Assembly: GCF_014174305.1 (NCBI RefSeq)
Contig: NZ_JABEQH010000007.1
Span: forward strand, 117,242-181,241
Source: Gluconacetobacter johannae
GTDB lineage: Bacteria > Pseudomonadota > Alphaproteobacteria > Acetobacterales > Acetobacteraceae
Reading direction: 5' to 3'
Length of the DNA stretch: 64,000 bases
Part shown: positions 19,136-28,786 of the stretch, piece by piece
How positions within the stretch are numbered: the first letter of the stretch is position 1
Layout: the number at the start of each line of letters is the position of its first letter
Program-made: the position numbers and the translations under genes
The notes under the pieces: generated by a model
What the model was told of the DNA's origin: nothing
Databases searched by the model: none
Seen by the model: only the letters and a program-made list of their open reading frames with translations

Positions 19136-20635
19136 ATGACCTACCTGGGACTCGATATCGGCACCACCGCGACGAAGGCGATCCTCGTCGATGACCGGCA
19201 ATCGGTCCTGGCGGCCGCCACCGTTCCGTCGCGCATCGACCAGCCCGGGCCGGGCCTGAGCGAGCAGGATCCCGAAACATGGGTGGAAGGTATCCGCCTG
19301 GCACTGGCGCGGCTGAAGGCCACCGCGCCGGAACCCTATGCCGCCATCCGCGCGATCGGCCTTTCGGGGCAGATGCACAGCGTCGCGCTGCTGGACGACC
19401 GGCTGCGCCCCGTGCGCCCCGCCCTGCTGTGGAACGACACGCGCGGCCAGGCGCAGGCCTGCCGCCTGCAACAGGATGTGCCGGGCCTGGGCCGGGCGAC
19501 GGGCGTGCGCCCCATGGCCAGTTTCAGCGCGGCGAAACTGCTATGGATCCGCGAGAACGACCCTGCCGCGTTCGCGGCCATGCGGCATGTGCTGTGGGCG
19601 AAGGATTATGTGCGGCTCTGGCTGACCGGAGACCTGGCGACAGACATGTCGGACGCTGCCGGATCGCAACTGTTCGACCAGCAAAACCGCGCCTGGTATG
19701 GCCCGGTATGCGACTATCTGGGACTCGGCGCCGATCGCCTGCCTCCCTTGCGCGAGGGCACCGATTGCGCCGGCCGCCTCCGCATGGACGTGGCGCGCGA
19801 TCTCGGGCTGTCGCCCGGCGTGACCGTGGCCACGGGCGGCGGAGACACCCCGGTGGGGGCCGTCGGCCTGGGCCAGGTCGAAGCCGGGCAATCCTTCATT
19901 TCGCTGGGCACGGGGGCGGTCTACGTCACCGTGCAGGACGCATACGCGCCGGACGCCGAAATCCGGTTGCACAGCTTCGCCCATTGCGTTCCCCGGCGCT
20001 GGTATCAGATGGCCGCCATGCTGAACGGGGCAAGCTGCCTGGCATGGGTTGCCGCCCTTTGCCACGAAAGCGATATCGCCGACCTGCTGCGGCGGGTGCA
20101 GAAGCGTGGCACGCGGCCGAGCCGCGTCCTGTTCCTGCCCTATCTGCGGGGGGAACGCACGCCGTATCACGATACCGACGCGCGCGGCGCGTTCATCGGC
20201 CTCGATGCGTCGTGCGACGCGGTGGATCTGGCCAGGGCCGTGCTGGAAGGCGTTGCGTTTTCCCTGCGTCAGGGCCAGGACCTTCTGGCAGGGCAGCAGC
20301 CGATAGCCGGCCCGGTCGCGCTGATCGGCGGCGGCGCGCGCAGCACCGAATGGGCCGGCATCGTGGCGACGGTTCTGGGGCGCGAACTGGTCGTCCCGCG
20401 CCATGCCGAACATGCCTGCGCCATCGGCGCCGCCCGGCTGGCGATGGTCGCGGATGGATGGACCACGGCTGACGCCATGCCGCCTTTCGCGGCCGAGAAG
20501 ACGACCGCCCCGGACCGCGACGCGATGCCGTTCTACGACGAACGGTACGCCTGTTTCCGTGACGTGTACCCCGCGCTTCGGTCGATCGGCCGGAACGCGG
20601 GGCCGCAGGACGGCTTGTCCGGGAAATCCCCGTAA
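19136..20635 (+). CDS. xylB: xylulokinase
   Basis: An FGGY kinase of about 499 residues with the xylulokinase start pattern YLGLDIGTTATKAILVD, the substrate motif LSGQMHSVALLD, WNDTRGQ, and VATGGGDTPVGAVGLG. The C-terminal half has FLPYLRGERTPYHD and IGGGARSTEWA. It converts D-xylulose to D-xylulose-5-phosphate for the pentose phosphate pathway. The start at 19136 aligns the first residues with the family; an ATG at 19121 adds five residues. Neither has a strong ribosome site. It is the last plus-strand gene of the island. Confidence 0.9.
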   Translation: MTYLGLDIGTTATKAILVDDRQSVLAAATVPSRIDQPGPGLSEQDPETWVEGIRLALARLKATAPEPYAAIRAIGLSGQMHSVALLDDRLRPVRPALLWNDTRGQAQACRLQQDVPGLGRATGVRPMASFSAAKLLWIRENDPAAFAAMRHVLWAKDYVRLWLTGDLATDMSDAAGSQLFDQQNRAWYGPVCDYLGLGADRLPPLREGTDCAGRLRMDVARDLGLSPGVTVATGGGDTPVGAVGLGQVEAGQSFISLGTGAVYVTVQDAYAPDAEIRLHSFAHCVPRRWYQMAAMLNGASCLAWVAALCHESDIADLLRRVQKRGTRPSRVLFLPYLRGERTPYHDTDARGAFIGLDASCDAVDLARAVLEGVAFSLRQGQDLLAGQQPIAGPVALIGGGARSTEWAGIVATVLGRELVVPRHAEHACAIGAARLAMVADGWTTADAMPPFAAEKTTAPDRDAMPFYDERYACFRDVYPALRSIGRNAGPQDGLSGKSP

Positions 20636-20645
20636 GAATTTCCCG
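20620..20645. terminator. hairpin between convergent xylB and porin gene
   Basis: CGGGAAAT (20620-20627) and ATTTCCCG (20638-20645) form an 8-bp stem with a 10-nt loop spanning the xylB stop codon, ten bases before the end of the minus-strand porin gene. It is placed for bidirectional termination; there is no clear T-run. Confidence 0.4.
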
Positions 20646-20654
20646 AAAGGAACA

Positions 20655-22112
20655 CTAGAAAAGTTCGATATGGGTCTTGAAGCCGAGCATGGCCGTATCG
20701 CGCAACGCGCGCTGGCCGCCGGGATGGAAATAATACTGAAAATCGGGCGCAAACGTCATGCCCCGATAAACATGGATCTGATAGTCCACTTCCAGGTTCA
20801 TGCCGTAGGATTGCGGACCATACGCGCCATTCAACAGATTCCCCGGAAGCACGCCTTGCAGCAGCTGCAATTCCTGGGTCTTCGCCGCCAGCGCCGATTC
20901 GCGAATATAGGCAAAATTGATGCCGATACCGTCTTTCGGCCGCGCCGCCCAGAATCCCCGCCCCAGGAAGCCGGCCTGATATTGCTGCGACCGCATCGAG
21001 ATTTTTTCGTCGTTGTAATAGAAGCCGCCGAGGAATGTGATGCCCGCGTCCTTCGCCCCGCCCTTGAAATGATGCAGCATCTGATCGACCAACACCCACG
21101 CCGCGTTCGCGCCATGGTCCGCCCGTCGCGGCAATCCCGTCAATGCCCACGGGTCTCCGTAACCGTCACGATAGACATCCTGATGGTCGACCGTATCGCG
21201 GGCGTAGCCGATCTTGTAATGGCCGGGCAGTGTGCCGTGGTTGAAAATCGGTTCCCATCCAAATTCGATAGGGATCGCCTCGCCATTGATATCGGCGCCG
21301 TTGAGCTTGAAGCCGGTGCGATATTGTTTCACCCCATAAATGCCGGCCTGGCTGAAGAAGACACCGGTCTGGAAATAGGTCGATACGGTAGGACGAACGC
21401 GGAACCGGATGGCCCAGACCGAATCCGGGTAGGAGGAATGGGAGGTATTGTCGGACGATGCCTTGGGATTTCCACAGAAGGCATTGTTCATGAAATTGCA
21501 ATACAGCGGGTTGGACGAGAAGTCGTTCAGGAACGGGATGCGGCCCGCCGCGACGTCGAACCGGCCGTGCCATAACGTCTCTTCGCCATAGGCATAGACG
21601 AAGTGTACGGCCACATTGCCGCCGGCACCATAGATTTCCTGGCTGGGGGCCACATTGTCGCCGAACATGCGGCTGGCCGGAATACCGTAACGGCCGACGA
21701 ACACCGCATGCGTGCTGAAGCCGGTCAGCCCCGCCAGGCGCTCCCAGTCCGTATCGTTTTCAAACCCGTATTGCCCCGCGTTGGAACTTCCCTTACGCAG
21801 GCCGTAACCGGGTGTCACGGTACCGATATTTCCCGCAAATTCATTTGTGTTATCGAGAAGAAACGCCACCCCGCGATCGCGCAGCCAGGTGTTCCAGCCG
21901 AACGGATCCGGCCACAATGCCTCGGGCTGAGGCAGGGGCGGCACCGATGTCGACCCGAAATTGATCTGATTCAGCGGGGTTGCGACCCGGACACTCGGGT
22001 TAAGAGAGGTCTGCGCCGCCGCCCCGGTTGCGGCACACAAGGCAAGAGCGGTGCCGACGGACAGCAACGCGCTGCGTTGCGTTGGACGACAAAGATGAGT
22101 TTTCGTTTTCAT
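20655..22112 (-). CDS. carbohydrate-selective porin, OprB family
   Basis: A 485-residue outer-membrane protein. The N-terminus MKTKTHLCRPTQRSALLSVG leads to a hydrophobic core and a cleavage site after GAAAQ. The mature protein has OprB features: WLRDRGVAFLLDNTNEFAGN near the start, many aromatic beta-strand segments, and a terminal strand ending in phenylalanine (TMLGFKTHIELF). It probably allows sugars or polyols through the outer membrane to the adjacent ABC systems. A second OprB-type gene lies at 54033. Confidence 0.88.
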   Translation of the reverse strand: MKTKTHLCRPTQRSALLSVGTALALCAATGAAAQTSLNPSVRVATPLNQINFGSTSVPPLPQPEALWPDPFGWNTWLRDRGVAFLLDNTNEFAGNIGTVTPGYGLRKGSSNAGQYGFENDTDWERLAGLTGFSTHAVFVGRYGIPASRMFGDNVAPSQEIYGAGGNVAVHFVYAYGEETLWHGRFDVAAGRIPFLNDFSSNPLYCNFMNNAFCGNPKASSDNTSHSSYPDSVWAIRFRVRPTVSTYFQTGVFFSQAGIYGVKQYRTGFKLNGADINGEAIPIEFGWEPIFNHGTLPGHYKIGYARDTVDHQDVYRDGYGDPWALTGLPRRADHGANAAWVLVDQMLHHFKGGAKDAGITFLGGFYYNDEKISMRSQQYQAGFLGRGFWAARPKDGIGINFAYIRESALAAKTQELQLLQGVLPGNLLNGAYGPQSYGMNLEVDYQIHVYRGMTFAPDFQYYFHPGGQRALRDTAMLGFKTHIELF

Positions 22113-22697
22113 TTTTCTTTGTTTTCTTTTTATTTTGGGGCATTTATTTCTTCTGAAGTCTCGATCCGCGAATTATATTTCAGAAATAAAAATACACAGA
22201 GGGCTCATCATTTTAAGTAAGTAAAACCTGAGCTATTGAGATGACCCTGTTATGGGTCGCAAAACCAAATCTATATTATATTTGTCTTTTATTTCTTATT
22301 TCCCGGCGATCTTGCCGTTTGTGCAACGTGCACTGGTTCCCCGGTCCTTGCAGCGCTCTGAACGTGGGACACAAAAAATAGTTTATGACAATTATTACAC
22401 GATTGTGCGATTCCCCCCTGCATTCCGCGCGGTGGGGCAAAGGACGCCCGCAACGTCTGATTCACCGCCTTGTCGCAATCGCCACGCCCATCCCGTTCAC
22501 GCGGGGGCGCAAAGCACACCACAAATGGAACGACCCGATGTGCGTTCCAATGCCTTGTTTATAGATACTTTTTCCGCGTTCCGGTCTGCGACCCGAACCC
22601 GCTCGGCGCTCATGGGGTGTCCGCACGCTCTTGCATACCCCGAGCGAGAGGTGCTCGAATATGACAAAACTTTGCTGAGCGTTGAGGGGGAGGAAAC
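22113..22697. other. 585-bp intergenic region, A/T-rich on its left side
   Basis: This is the longest gene-free stretch. Its left half is much richer in A/T than the surroundings. It holds the porin leader, the candidate -10 at 22172, and a small GACCC/GGGTC inverted repeat near 22226-22241. Open frames here have low-quality composition and no ribosome sites, so no gene is called. No tRNA or other RNA is recognised. Confidence 0.6.
22172..22177 (-). promoter_or_regulatory. candidate -10 hexamer for the OprB gene
   Basis: Read leftward, TATAAT sits about 60 bases before the porin start, within an A/T-rich leader. No convincing -35 element is seen at 17 bp, so this is only a candidate housekeeping promoter. 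Confidence 0.3.
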
Positions 22698-23162
22698 ATG
22701 GCAATGCGATGCCGCGCAGGATTTTTCATGATGGGCGCCCTTGCGCTGGTAACGCTGCTGCCATCCTGCAAGAGCGCCAGCGAAATCGTGGCGCAGAAGG
22801 AGGACCATCTTGCGGCGGCGGGGTTTGCGTTCAAGCCCGCCAGTACGGCCCAGCGGCAACAGATGATAAGCCGGCTGCCGCCGCATCATTTCGTTCGGCG
22901 GATGCAGGGAGGCCAGCTGTTTTACGTCTATTCCGATCCGACGGTGTGCAACTGCCTCTATGTCGGCGATCAGTCGGCTTATGCGCGCTACCAACAGTAC
23001 AGACAGGCGCAGGCTCTTGCCGATGAGCACGAAATGACGGCGATGGATTACCAGGATACGCAATGGAACTGGGGGGCCTGGGGGCCTTGGGGAGAAAGCT
23101 GGAATGGATGGAATCCAGCCTGGGGGAACTGGGACCCCGGGATGGGGCCACTCGGGTGGTGA
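22698..23162 (+). CDS. small tryptophan-rich lipoprotein, unknown function
   Basis: A 154-residue protein with a lipoprotein signal: hydrophobic FFMMGALALVTLLPSC, with the lipobox Cys at about residue 24. The central part contains a CNC motif (VCNCLYVGDQSAY). The C-terminal 35 residues are packed with Trp, Gly and Asn (NWGAWGPWGESWNGWNPAW). GGGGGAGGAAAC precedes the ATG. I recognise no family with confidence. It is probably anchored in the outer or inner membrane facing the periplasm. It stands alone between a porin and a chemoreceptor. Confidence 0.75.
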   Translation: MAMRCRAGFFMMGALALVTLLPSCKSASEIVAQKEDHLAAAGFAFKPASTAQRQQMISRLPPHHFVRRMQGGQLFYVYSDPTVCNCLYVGDQSAYARYQQYRQAQALADEHEMTAMDYQDTQWNWGAWGPWGESWNGWNPAWGNWDPGMGPLGW

Positions 23163-23193
23163 GTGACCCTGCCCCCTGAAACGCCCGGATCGA

Positions 23194-23243
23194 GACCAGG
23201 GCGCTTCGGCTTCGCGACGTTTTACGACCGCAAGGCCCTGGTC
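23194..23243. other. 9-bp inverted repeat between convergent genes
   Basis: GACCAGGGC (23194-23202) is repeated inverted as GCCCTGGTC (23235-23243) with a 32-nt loop, between the lipoprotein and chemoreceptor genes. It may end transcripts from either side; evidence is positional only. Confidence 0.3.
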
Positions 23244-23328
23244 ACCCGCCTTTTCCGCGCAAGATCCTTCAGACCGACCTGGTGAATGGACGGCGGCACA
23301 CGACCAGGCCGGGGTTCGGCGGGGGTCG

Positions 23329-24921
23329 CTATTGTCTCGGCAAGGCCCCCATGCTGATTCTTCTTGACGCGGCAACCGGCAGGCTCCCCCGCCCGTTGGC
23401 ATAGGACGCCATCGGAATCTCGGTCTCACTGTCGAGATGGAAAGTGGCAAGCAGTTCCTTCAGTCGTGCGGCCTCCGACGCGAGGCTGCGGCTGGCGGCG
23501 GAGGTCTGTTCGACCATGGCGGCGTTCTGCTGCGTGCCCTGGTCGATCATGGCAACGGCGGCGTTGACCTCCCGCAGCCCCGTCGCCTGCTCGCGCGCGG
23601 CATCCACGATGGCCGAGACATGCTGGTTGATGTCCTTCACATCCGTAATGATGGCCTGAAGCGCCCCGCCGGTTTCGCCGACCAGAGCCACGCCTGACGC
23701 CACCTGCCGGCCGGACTTGGCGATCAGCACCTTGATCCCTTTTGAGGCCTCGGCGGCGCGCTGGGCGAGCACACGCACTTCCTGCGCGACCACGGCAAAC
23801 CCCCTGCCGGCGTCGCCGGCCCGGGCGGCCTCGACGCTGGCGTTGAGCGCCAGCAGGTTCGTCTGGAAGGCGATCTGGTCCATCAGGTCGGTGATCGCCC
23901 CGATCTCGTTGGACGACCGTGAGATCTCGTCCATGATGGCGATTGCCTGTTGAACGATGGTTTCCGAATTCTCCGCGCTGGTCCTGGCGCGTGCGACAAG
24001 GTTGCCGGACTCCTCGGCCCTTTGCGCCGTGGTCCGCATTGTCGTCATGATCTGGTCAAGGGCGGCGGCGGTTTCCTCGACCGAGGCCGCCTGCCGTTCC
24101 GTGCGATAGGCCAGGTCATCGGCGGCAGTGCTGATCTCGGCGGTTGCCACCTCGACCGAGGAAGAAACAGCCTCGACCGAAAGCAGGGACTGGCGCAGGG
24201 TCTCGATGGAGTTGTTGAAATGGTTGCGTAGCGGCTGATACGCGACCGGCAGTTCGCCTTCTATCTCACAGGTCAGGTCCTTGTCGGCAAGGCAGGCCAT
24301 CGCATTGCCGAAGCTCTGGGACACCAGCTTCTGCTCGTTGGCGATCGCCTCGGCCTGCGCCTTCTGCTTGGCCTTTTCGGCTTCCTCCAGATAGACGGAA
24401 ATCGCCAGGTCCATATCGAGAAACACCGCCTTGGCGAGACTGCCGAGCGCCTTGCCGAAATCGGCGGCGGTCATGGTCTGCTTCGAGAAAAGGCCGGCTT
24501 TGGGGAACATCTCTTCGACGGCGGCGTTGATGAGGTGATCCAGGACGATCGCATACCCCCCGATGCACCATCTCGGCTCCAGGCCGATACGGGCATGAAC
24601 CGTGCCGATCGTGCGCACCTTGGCCGCGTAGTCACCGGTGAAATCCCCGTTGGAGATGTTGACCCAATGACCGGTCTGGGCCCCTTTGGCACGGGCGATA
24701 TGGTCCTCGGACGAAAAGAACTTCCGGGTTTCCGGCGTCTTGCGTACCTGTTCGTAGAACCTGTCGAGCGCGACGGGCAGTTCCCGGTCAACAACGTTTT
24801 TCAGGGACCGGAGCGCCGTGCCCGAGGCCGGTGTCATCTGCATGAAGCGCAGGCGTTCCTCGACCGCCTGCACATCACTCGTCTCGCCGTGAGAATGTTC
24901 CATGTCTGCCATGTTGTGCAT
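23329..24921 (-). CDS. soluble globin-coupled methyl-accepting chemotaxis protein
   Basis: A 530-residue chemoreceptor without membrane segments. Residues about 20-190 form a protoglobin-type sensor; VHARIGLEPRW matches the proximal-His region of HemAT-type oxygen sensors. The C-terminal signalling domain has the hairpin-tip motif DQIAFQTNLLALNASVEAAR and GRGFAVVAQEVRVLAQRAA. It probably binds heme and reports oxygen to the CheA/CheW machinery. The start could be at 24921, 24912 or 24903; the AAAGGAGGG site is far upstream of all three. It lies beside the nif/fix cluster on the same strand, with no obvious sigma-54 promoter. Aerotaxis toward suitable oxygen for nitrogen fixation is an inference. 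Confidence 0.9.
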   Translation of the reverse strand: MHNMADMEHSHGETSDVQAVEERLRFMQMTPASGTALRSLKNVVDRELPVALDRFYEQVRKTPETRKFFSSEDHIARAKGAQTGHWVNISNGDFTGDYAAKVRTIGTVHARIGLEPRWCIGGYAIVLDHLINAAVEEMFPKAGLFSKQTMTAADFGKALGSLAKAVFLDMDLAISVYLEEAEKAKQKAQAEAIANEQKLVSQSFGNAMACLADKDLTCEIEGELPVAYQPLRNHFNNSIETLRQSLLSVEAVSSSVEVATAEISTAADDLAYRTERQAASVEETAAALDQIMTTMRTTAQRAEESGNLVARARTSAENSETIVQQAIAIMDEISRSSNEIGAITDLMDQIAFQTNLLALNASVEAARAGDAGRGFAVVAQEVRVLAQRAAEASKGIKVLIAKSGRQVASGVALVGETGGALQAIITDVKDINQHVSAIVDAAREQATGLREVNAAVAMIDQGTQQNAAMVEQTSAASRSLASEAARLKELLATFHLDSETEIPMASYANGRGSLPVAASRRISMGALPRQ

Positions 24922-25221
24922 CGGGCTGCTCGGGGCAACCCTCCTTTGGTGTCAAGGGTGGCGAGGGACCGAACCTGTCATTGTCCCATTCGATATTCCG
25001 GATGAAGAACGATATGTCCAGTTCTTCTAAGCGCCAGGTTGTTGCTCACATCCAATTCTGCGTGATGGGACGGCCGGGAACACGGGCGGCGTATTCATCG
25101 CACGCGGCGCAGGCCGATCGTGGAAATGGACCTGAACCCGACCAAAAACCGTGGCCGCCCGCGGGTCCGGACCAGGCCTCGCCTACCGGCATCGCGCCAG
25201 CCCACGCAGCGGCGAATGGCG
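24922..25221. other. 300-bp gap between modD and chemoreceptor gene
   Basis: I see no gene, no sigma-54 promoter and no strong hairpin here. AAAGGAGGG lies near 24941-24949 on the minus strand, but too far from the chemoreceptor start to be its obvious ribosome site. Confidence 0.5.
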
Positions 25222-26067
25222 CTATGCGCGATCCAGGGTGACCTGCACGTCGCGAGGCGGTGCGAAATAAGGCGCGGACGTCACGATCACGCGAGCGCCT
25301 TCAGACACGTAAGCCGCGGCGTTCGAGCGGTTGACCCCTCCCGCCGCCGCCAGAACCGGACATACGCCCCGTTCCGACAACGCATCATGAACGCGCCGCA
25401 GTTGCTGAGGAGAGAATTTTTCCAACTGCAGCACATCCGGGGCATGACCGGCGACCTCGATCGCCTGCACCGGATCCGTCACTTCGACCACGATCTTCCG
25501 TTCGGGCGCCGTCGAACGCATACGCCGGATCGCCGCGCCAATTTCCGTTTTCCCTCCCATGAACGTCATATGTTCCTGAAAAATAAGGATAGTCTCGGAC
25601 AGATTGATCCGGTGCATGACCCCCCCACCGGCCAGCACCGCCCGCACCGCCAGAACCCGCGTCATGGGTGGCATCTTGCGCGTGCAGGCCACAACGGCAT
25701 CCGGGTGGGCCGTCCGCGCGGCGGCCACGATCGCCTGTGTCTCCGTGGCGATACCCGACGCCCATTCCATCAGCGTCTGGGCGGATTTCCATCCCATATG
25801 CAATGCCGCCGCCGCGCCTGTGGCGGCAAGCAACAATGTACCGGCCGGCGCGGAACTGCCCGAAGGCAGGATATAGACCGTCTCCGCACCCAGGTGCCGC
25901 AGAAGCGCCGCCGCCTCCTCGGTTCCGCAGGCCACCTGATCGTCCCGGGCGACGAAGGTGATCCGGCCGGGACAGGACCCGATACCCAGCGTCCGCGTCG
26001 TCAGATCGCCGAATGCGGCATCCTCGGCCAGCAACGTGTCGATCAGCCCGGCCGGTATGCCATACAT
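25222..26067 (-). CDS. modD: ModD, molybdenum-associated NadC-like protein
   Basis: A 281-residue protein of the nicotinate-nucleotide pyrophosphorylase fold. Landmarks are LLAEDAAFGDLTTRTLGIG at the N-terminus, the basic motif VACTRKMPPMTR, and HRINLSETILIFQEH, where NadC has its H-R-GL-D pattern. ModD proteins are usually encoded with molybdate transport genes; their reaction is not established. Here it starts four bases after fixX, so it is probably the last gene of the fixABCX transcript rather than part of modABC at 50370. The ATG at 26065-26067 is chosen by family length. Confidence 0.85.
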   Translation of the reverse strand: MYGIPAGLIDTLLAEDAAFGDLTTRTLGIGSCPGRITFVARDDQVACGTEEAAALLRHLGAETVYILPSGSSAPAGTLLLAATGAAAALHMGWKSAQTLMEWASGIATETQAIVAAARTAHPDAVVACTRKMPPMTRVLAVRAVLAGGGVMHRINLSETILIFQEHMTFMGGKTEIGAAIRRMRSTAPERKIVVEVTDPVQAIEVAGHAPDVLQLEKFSPQQLRRVHDALSERGVCPVLAAAGGVNRSNAAAYVSEGARVIVTSAPYFAPPRDVQVTLDRA

Positions 26068-26071
26068 TGGA

Positions 26072-26362
26072 TCAGCCGAACTTGAACAGCACGCCGAAGC
26101 CACCCCGCGGATAGCTCCATTCGATTTCGCCCGTCTGCGCGCAGACGACCCGGCATGTGCCGCATTCCATGCAGCCGTCGGCCACAATTTCCACCTGCCC
26201 CTGCTCGTTACGGCTGTAACAGCCGGCCGGGCAGACGCGGGTCATGGCGACCAGGGCATTGGACGGATTGACATGCGGCTTGACCGTAATATGCGGCCGT
26301 CCCACATCCACCACATACCGGTTCTGGAACAGCCGGTTTTCAACGCGATCGCTCATCTCCAT
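26072..26362 (-). CDS. fixX: ferredoxin-like protein FixX
   Basis: A 96-residue ferredoxin-like subunit of the electron-transferring flavoprotein system. It has the FixX cysteines in VCPAGCYS and [11 protein letters not shown], consistent with a 4Fe-4S cluster. The C-terminus [13 protein letters not shown] is family-typical. Its start overlaps the fixC stop by ten bases. With FixC it passes electrons between the FixAB flavoprotein and the quinone pool; FixABCX is thought to bifurcate electrons to supply low-potential reductant to nitrogenase. Confidence 0.95.
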   Translation of the reverse strand: MEMSDRVENRLFQNRYVVDVGRPHITVKPHVNPSNALVAMTRVCPAGCYSRNEQGQVEIVADGCMECGTCRVVCAQTGEIEWSYPRGGFGVLFKFG

Positions 26363-27660
26363 GCCCTCATCAGCTTGAATGCGTCACCCATCAGCCCACC
26401 GATTCCCCGTGCGCGCCATGCCTCTCGCACAATGGTGGATTCCTTGCTTTTCTTATCCACGCCATCCACACGGAACCACGTCTGCGCCGCGCGGTTCATC
26501 AGGCGGGGATACAGATCGACGACATGACGCCCCTTTTTCAGGAACCCATGAATATCCTTGTATTTTTTCATATCCTTCATCACGAAGGAATCCTTCACCG
26601 CCTCGACATAGGCAGCCAGATTGTGGCGGGAACAACTGCCGCCGGACAGGATGATGTCGGCAACCGTCTCGGCCGCCAGACGGCCTGTCGTCATTGCCAG
26701 GTTCGATCCTTCGCGGTGCACGGCATTGACGAAATGCCCCGCATCGCCCACCACCAGCCATCCGTTACCGACCAGTTCCGGAATCGCCCTGTATCCGCCT
26801 TCTGGAATCAGATGCGCGGCGTATTCCTTGATTTCGGAACCTTCCAGCAGCGCACGAATGCTGGGATGCGCCTTGAAGCGGTCAAGCAGTCCGTGCGGGG
26901 TCGCCTGTCCGACATCGGTAAAGTCACTGACCATGCAGCCGATGCCGACCGATATCGATTCCCGATTGGTGTACAGGAACGCGGTTCCGACCATCCCTTC
27001 GGTAATGGTCCCCATGGCCTCGATGACCACGCCCTCATTCCCTTTCAGGTTGAAGCGGGCGTCGATGACCTCCTGGGGCAGGAAGTGCATTTCCTTGACC
27101 GCCAGCGCCACGTTCTCGGGTTTCAGCTCCTCCCGCAGGCCGGAGGTGCGACCGACCAGGCCGTTCACGCCCTCGGCCAGGATGACGACATCCGCCGTGA
27201 TCCCCTCGCCGTTGCGATCGGTATGGACGCCGACCACCCAGCCGGACGCGTCGCGCATCAGTGACGTCACCGTCGTTTCATAGATGACGGTCGCCCCGGC
27301 CTCCTTCACGCAGCGGCTGAACCATTTGTCGAACTGCGCGCGGAGGATGGTATAGCGGTTCGGCTTGTCCTCATTATAGTCATCGCTGCGATGATGCATG
27401 CCGGTATGTCCGGCATCGTCCATCATCCACACCCGCTGCTCGACGATGTGGCGTTCCAGCGGCGCCTCGTCGCGGAAATCGGGAATGATCTTTTCCAGCG
27501 CGTCGGCATACAGGATCGCGCCCTGCACGTTTTTCGAACCGGCATATTCCCCGCGTTCGATCTGCAGGACGTTCAGCCCCCTCTGCGCCAGCGTGTAGGC
27601 GGCGGCATTGCCCGACGGCCCCGCGCCCACGACGATCGCATCGAAATGGTTCTGTTTCAT
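26353..27660 (-). CDS. fixC: flavoprotein-ubiquinone oxidoreductase FixC
   Basis: A 435-residue FAD protein with an N-terminal dinucleotide-binding motif [19 protein letters not shown] and a later [15 protein letters not shown] segment, as in ETF-quinone oxidoreductase-type proteins. It is membrane-associated in the known family and takes electrons to quinone. It lies 12 bases downstream of fixB and overlaps fixX, within one operon driven from 29731. Confidence 0.95.
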   Translation of the reverse strand: MKQNHFDAIVVGAGPSGNAAAYTLAQRGLNVLQIERGEYAGSKNVQGAILYADALEKIIPDFRDEAPLERHIVEQRVWMMDDAGHTGMHHRSDDYNEDKPNRYTILRAQFDKWFSRCVKEAGATVIYETTVTSLMRDASGWVVGVHTDRNGEGITADVVILAEGVNGLVGRTSGLREELKPENVALAVKEMHFLPQEVIDARFNLKGNEGVVIEAMGTITEGMVGTAFLYTNRESISVGIGCMVSDFTDVGQATPHGLLDRFKAHPSIRALLEGSEIKEYAAHLIPEGGYRAIPELVGNGWLVVGDAGHFVNAVHREGSNLAMTTGRLAAETVADIILSGGSCSRHNLAAYVEAVKDSFVMKDMKKYKDIHGFLKKGRHVVDLYPRLMNRAAQTWFRVDGVDKKSKESTIVREAWRARGIGGLMGDAFKLMRAWR

Positions 27661-27672
27661 CGACGATGCTCC

Positions 27673-28773
27673 TCAGCCAGCCAGCCGGTTGACGGCAAGG
27701 CGCGAACGAAATGCCTCGGTCAGCGCGGGCAGAAGGACCGTCGCATCGCCGACGACCCCCAGGTGCGCGAACTCGAAAATGGGTGCGTTGGGGTCGGTAT
27801 TGATCGCGACGATCAGGTCCGATCCCTCGACGCCCACCCGGTGCTGGATCGCGCCCGAAATGCCGGCCGCGATATACAGCCGGGGCCGGATGGTCTTGCC
27901 GGTCTGGCCGATCTGACGGTCGGACGGAATCCAGCCCTTCTGCACCAGCGGCCGCGACCCGCCCCAGTCCCCGCCCAGGACATGCGCCAGGTCCTGCACC
28001 AGGGATATGTTTTCCGCCGAACGCAGGCCAAGCCCGCCGGCCACCACGACGTCCGCGAAGGCAAGCTGCGAACTTTCCGAATTCCGATCGGCCAGGAAGT
28101 CGATCACCTTGGTGACGATGTCGGATTCCTCAAGCTCCGCCTGGTATTCGATAATCCGCCCGGTGCGGCTGGTGTCGGGCGCCGGCAGGGGCATGACGCG
28201 CGGGCGCACCGTCGCCATCTGCGGCCGGAAATTCAGCGTATGGATCGTGCAGAGCAACGACCCGCCGAACGTCGGACGCGTCGCGGCCAGCGAGCGTTCG
28301 TCGTCGATGGCCAGTTCGGTACAGTCGGCCGTCAGTCCCGTCTGAAGCGTCGTGGCGACCGAACCCGCCAGGTCGCGCCCCAGCACGGTCGCCCCCAGGA
28401 GCATGATCTCGGGCTCGAACTTACGCACAAGGTCGGTCATGACGCGCGTGTACGGCTCGTTCCGATAGTCGGCCAGCACGGGATGGGCGGCCACATAGAC
28501 CACATCCGCACCGTAGCTGTGGCAGATCCCCGCCGCCCCCGTCAGCGCGGCGCCACACCCCCCCAGCAGGACACCGGCCAGTTCGACCTGCAACCGGTCG
28601 GCCAGCTTCCGCCCCTCACCCAGAAGCTCCAGGGAAACCGGATGGATTTCGCCCTGTTCGAACTCGATAAAGACCCAGACATGCTTGTACGACCGGAAAT
28701 GTTCCGGAAGTTCCTTCTTCATGCCGGCCCGGCTGCCGGCCGCGGCAGGAGGCCGGGGTGCAGAACTATTCAT
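27673..28773 (-). CDS. fixB: electron transfer flavoprotein alpha subunit FixB
   Basis: A 366-residue ETF-alpha. The C-terminal FAD-binding domain includes [38 protein letters not shown] and [16 protein letters not shown], all diagnostic. The N-terminal part begins with the [20 protein letters not shown] pattern after an Ala/Pro-rich leader. It forms the heterodimer with FixA, encoded 13 bases upstream. Confidence 0.95.
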   Translation of the reverse strand: MNSSAPRPPAAAGSRAGMKKELPEHFRSYKHVWVFIEFEQGEIHPVSLELLGEGRKLADRLQVELAGVLLGGCGAALTGAAGICHSYGADVVYVAAHPVLADYRNEPYTRVMTDLVRKFEPEIMLLGATVLGRDLAGSVATTLQTGLTADCTELAIDDERSLAATRPTFGGSLLCTIHTLNFRPQMATVRPRVMPLPAPDTSRTGRIIEYQAELEESDIVTKVIDFLADRNSESSQLAFADVVVAGGLGLRSAENISLVQDLAHVLGGDWGGSRPLVQKGWIPSDRQIGQTGKTIRPRLYIAAGISGAIQHRVGVEGSDLIVAINTDPNAPIFEFAHLGVVGDATVLLPALTEAFRSRLAVNRLAG

Positions 28774-28786
28774 GACGCCTTGCTCC

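Noticed and set aside
22252..22731. Plus-strand open frame in the A/T-rich gap before the lipoprotein gene
   Set aside because: No ribosome site, no domain, and it overlaps the lipoprotein start in another frame.
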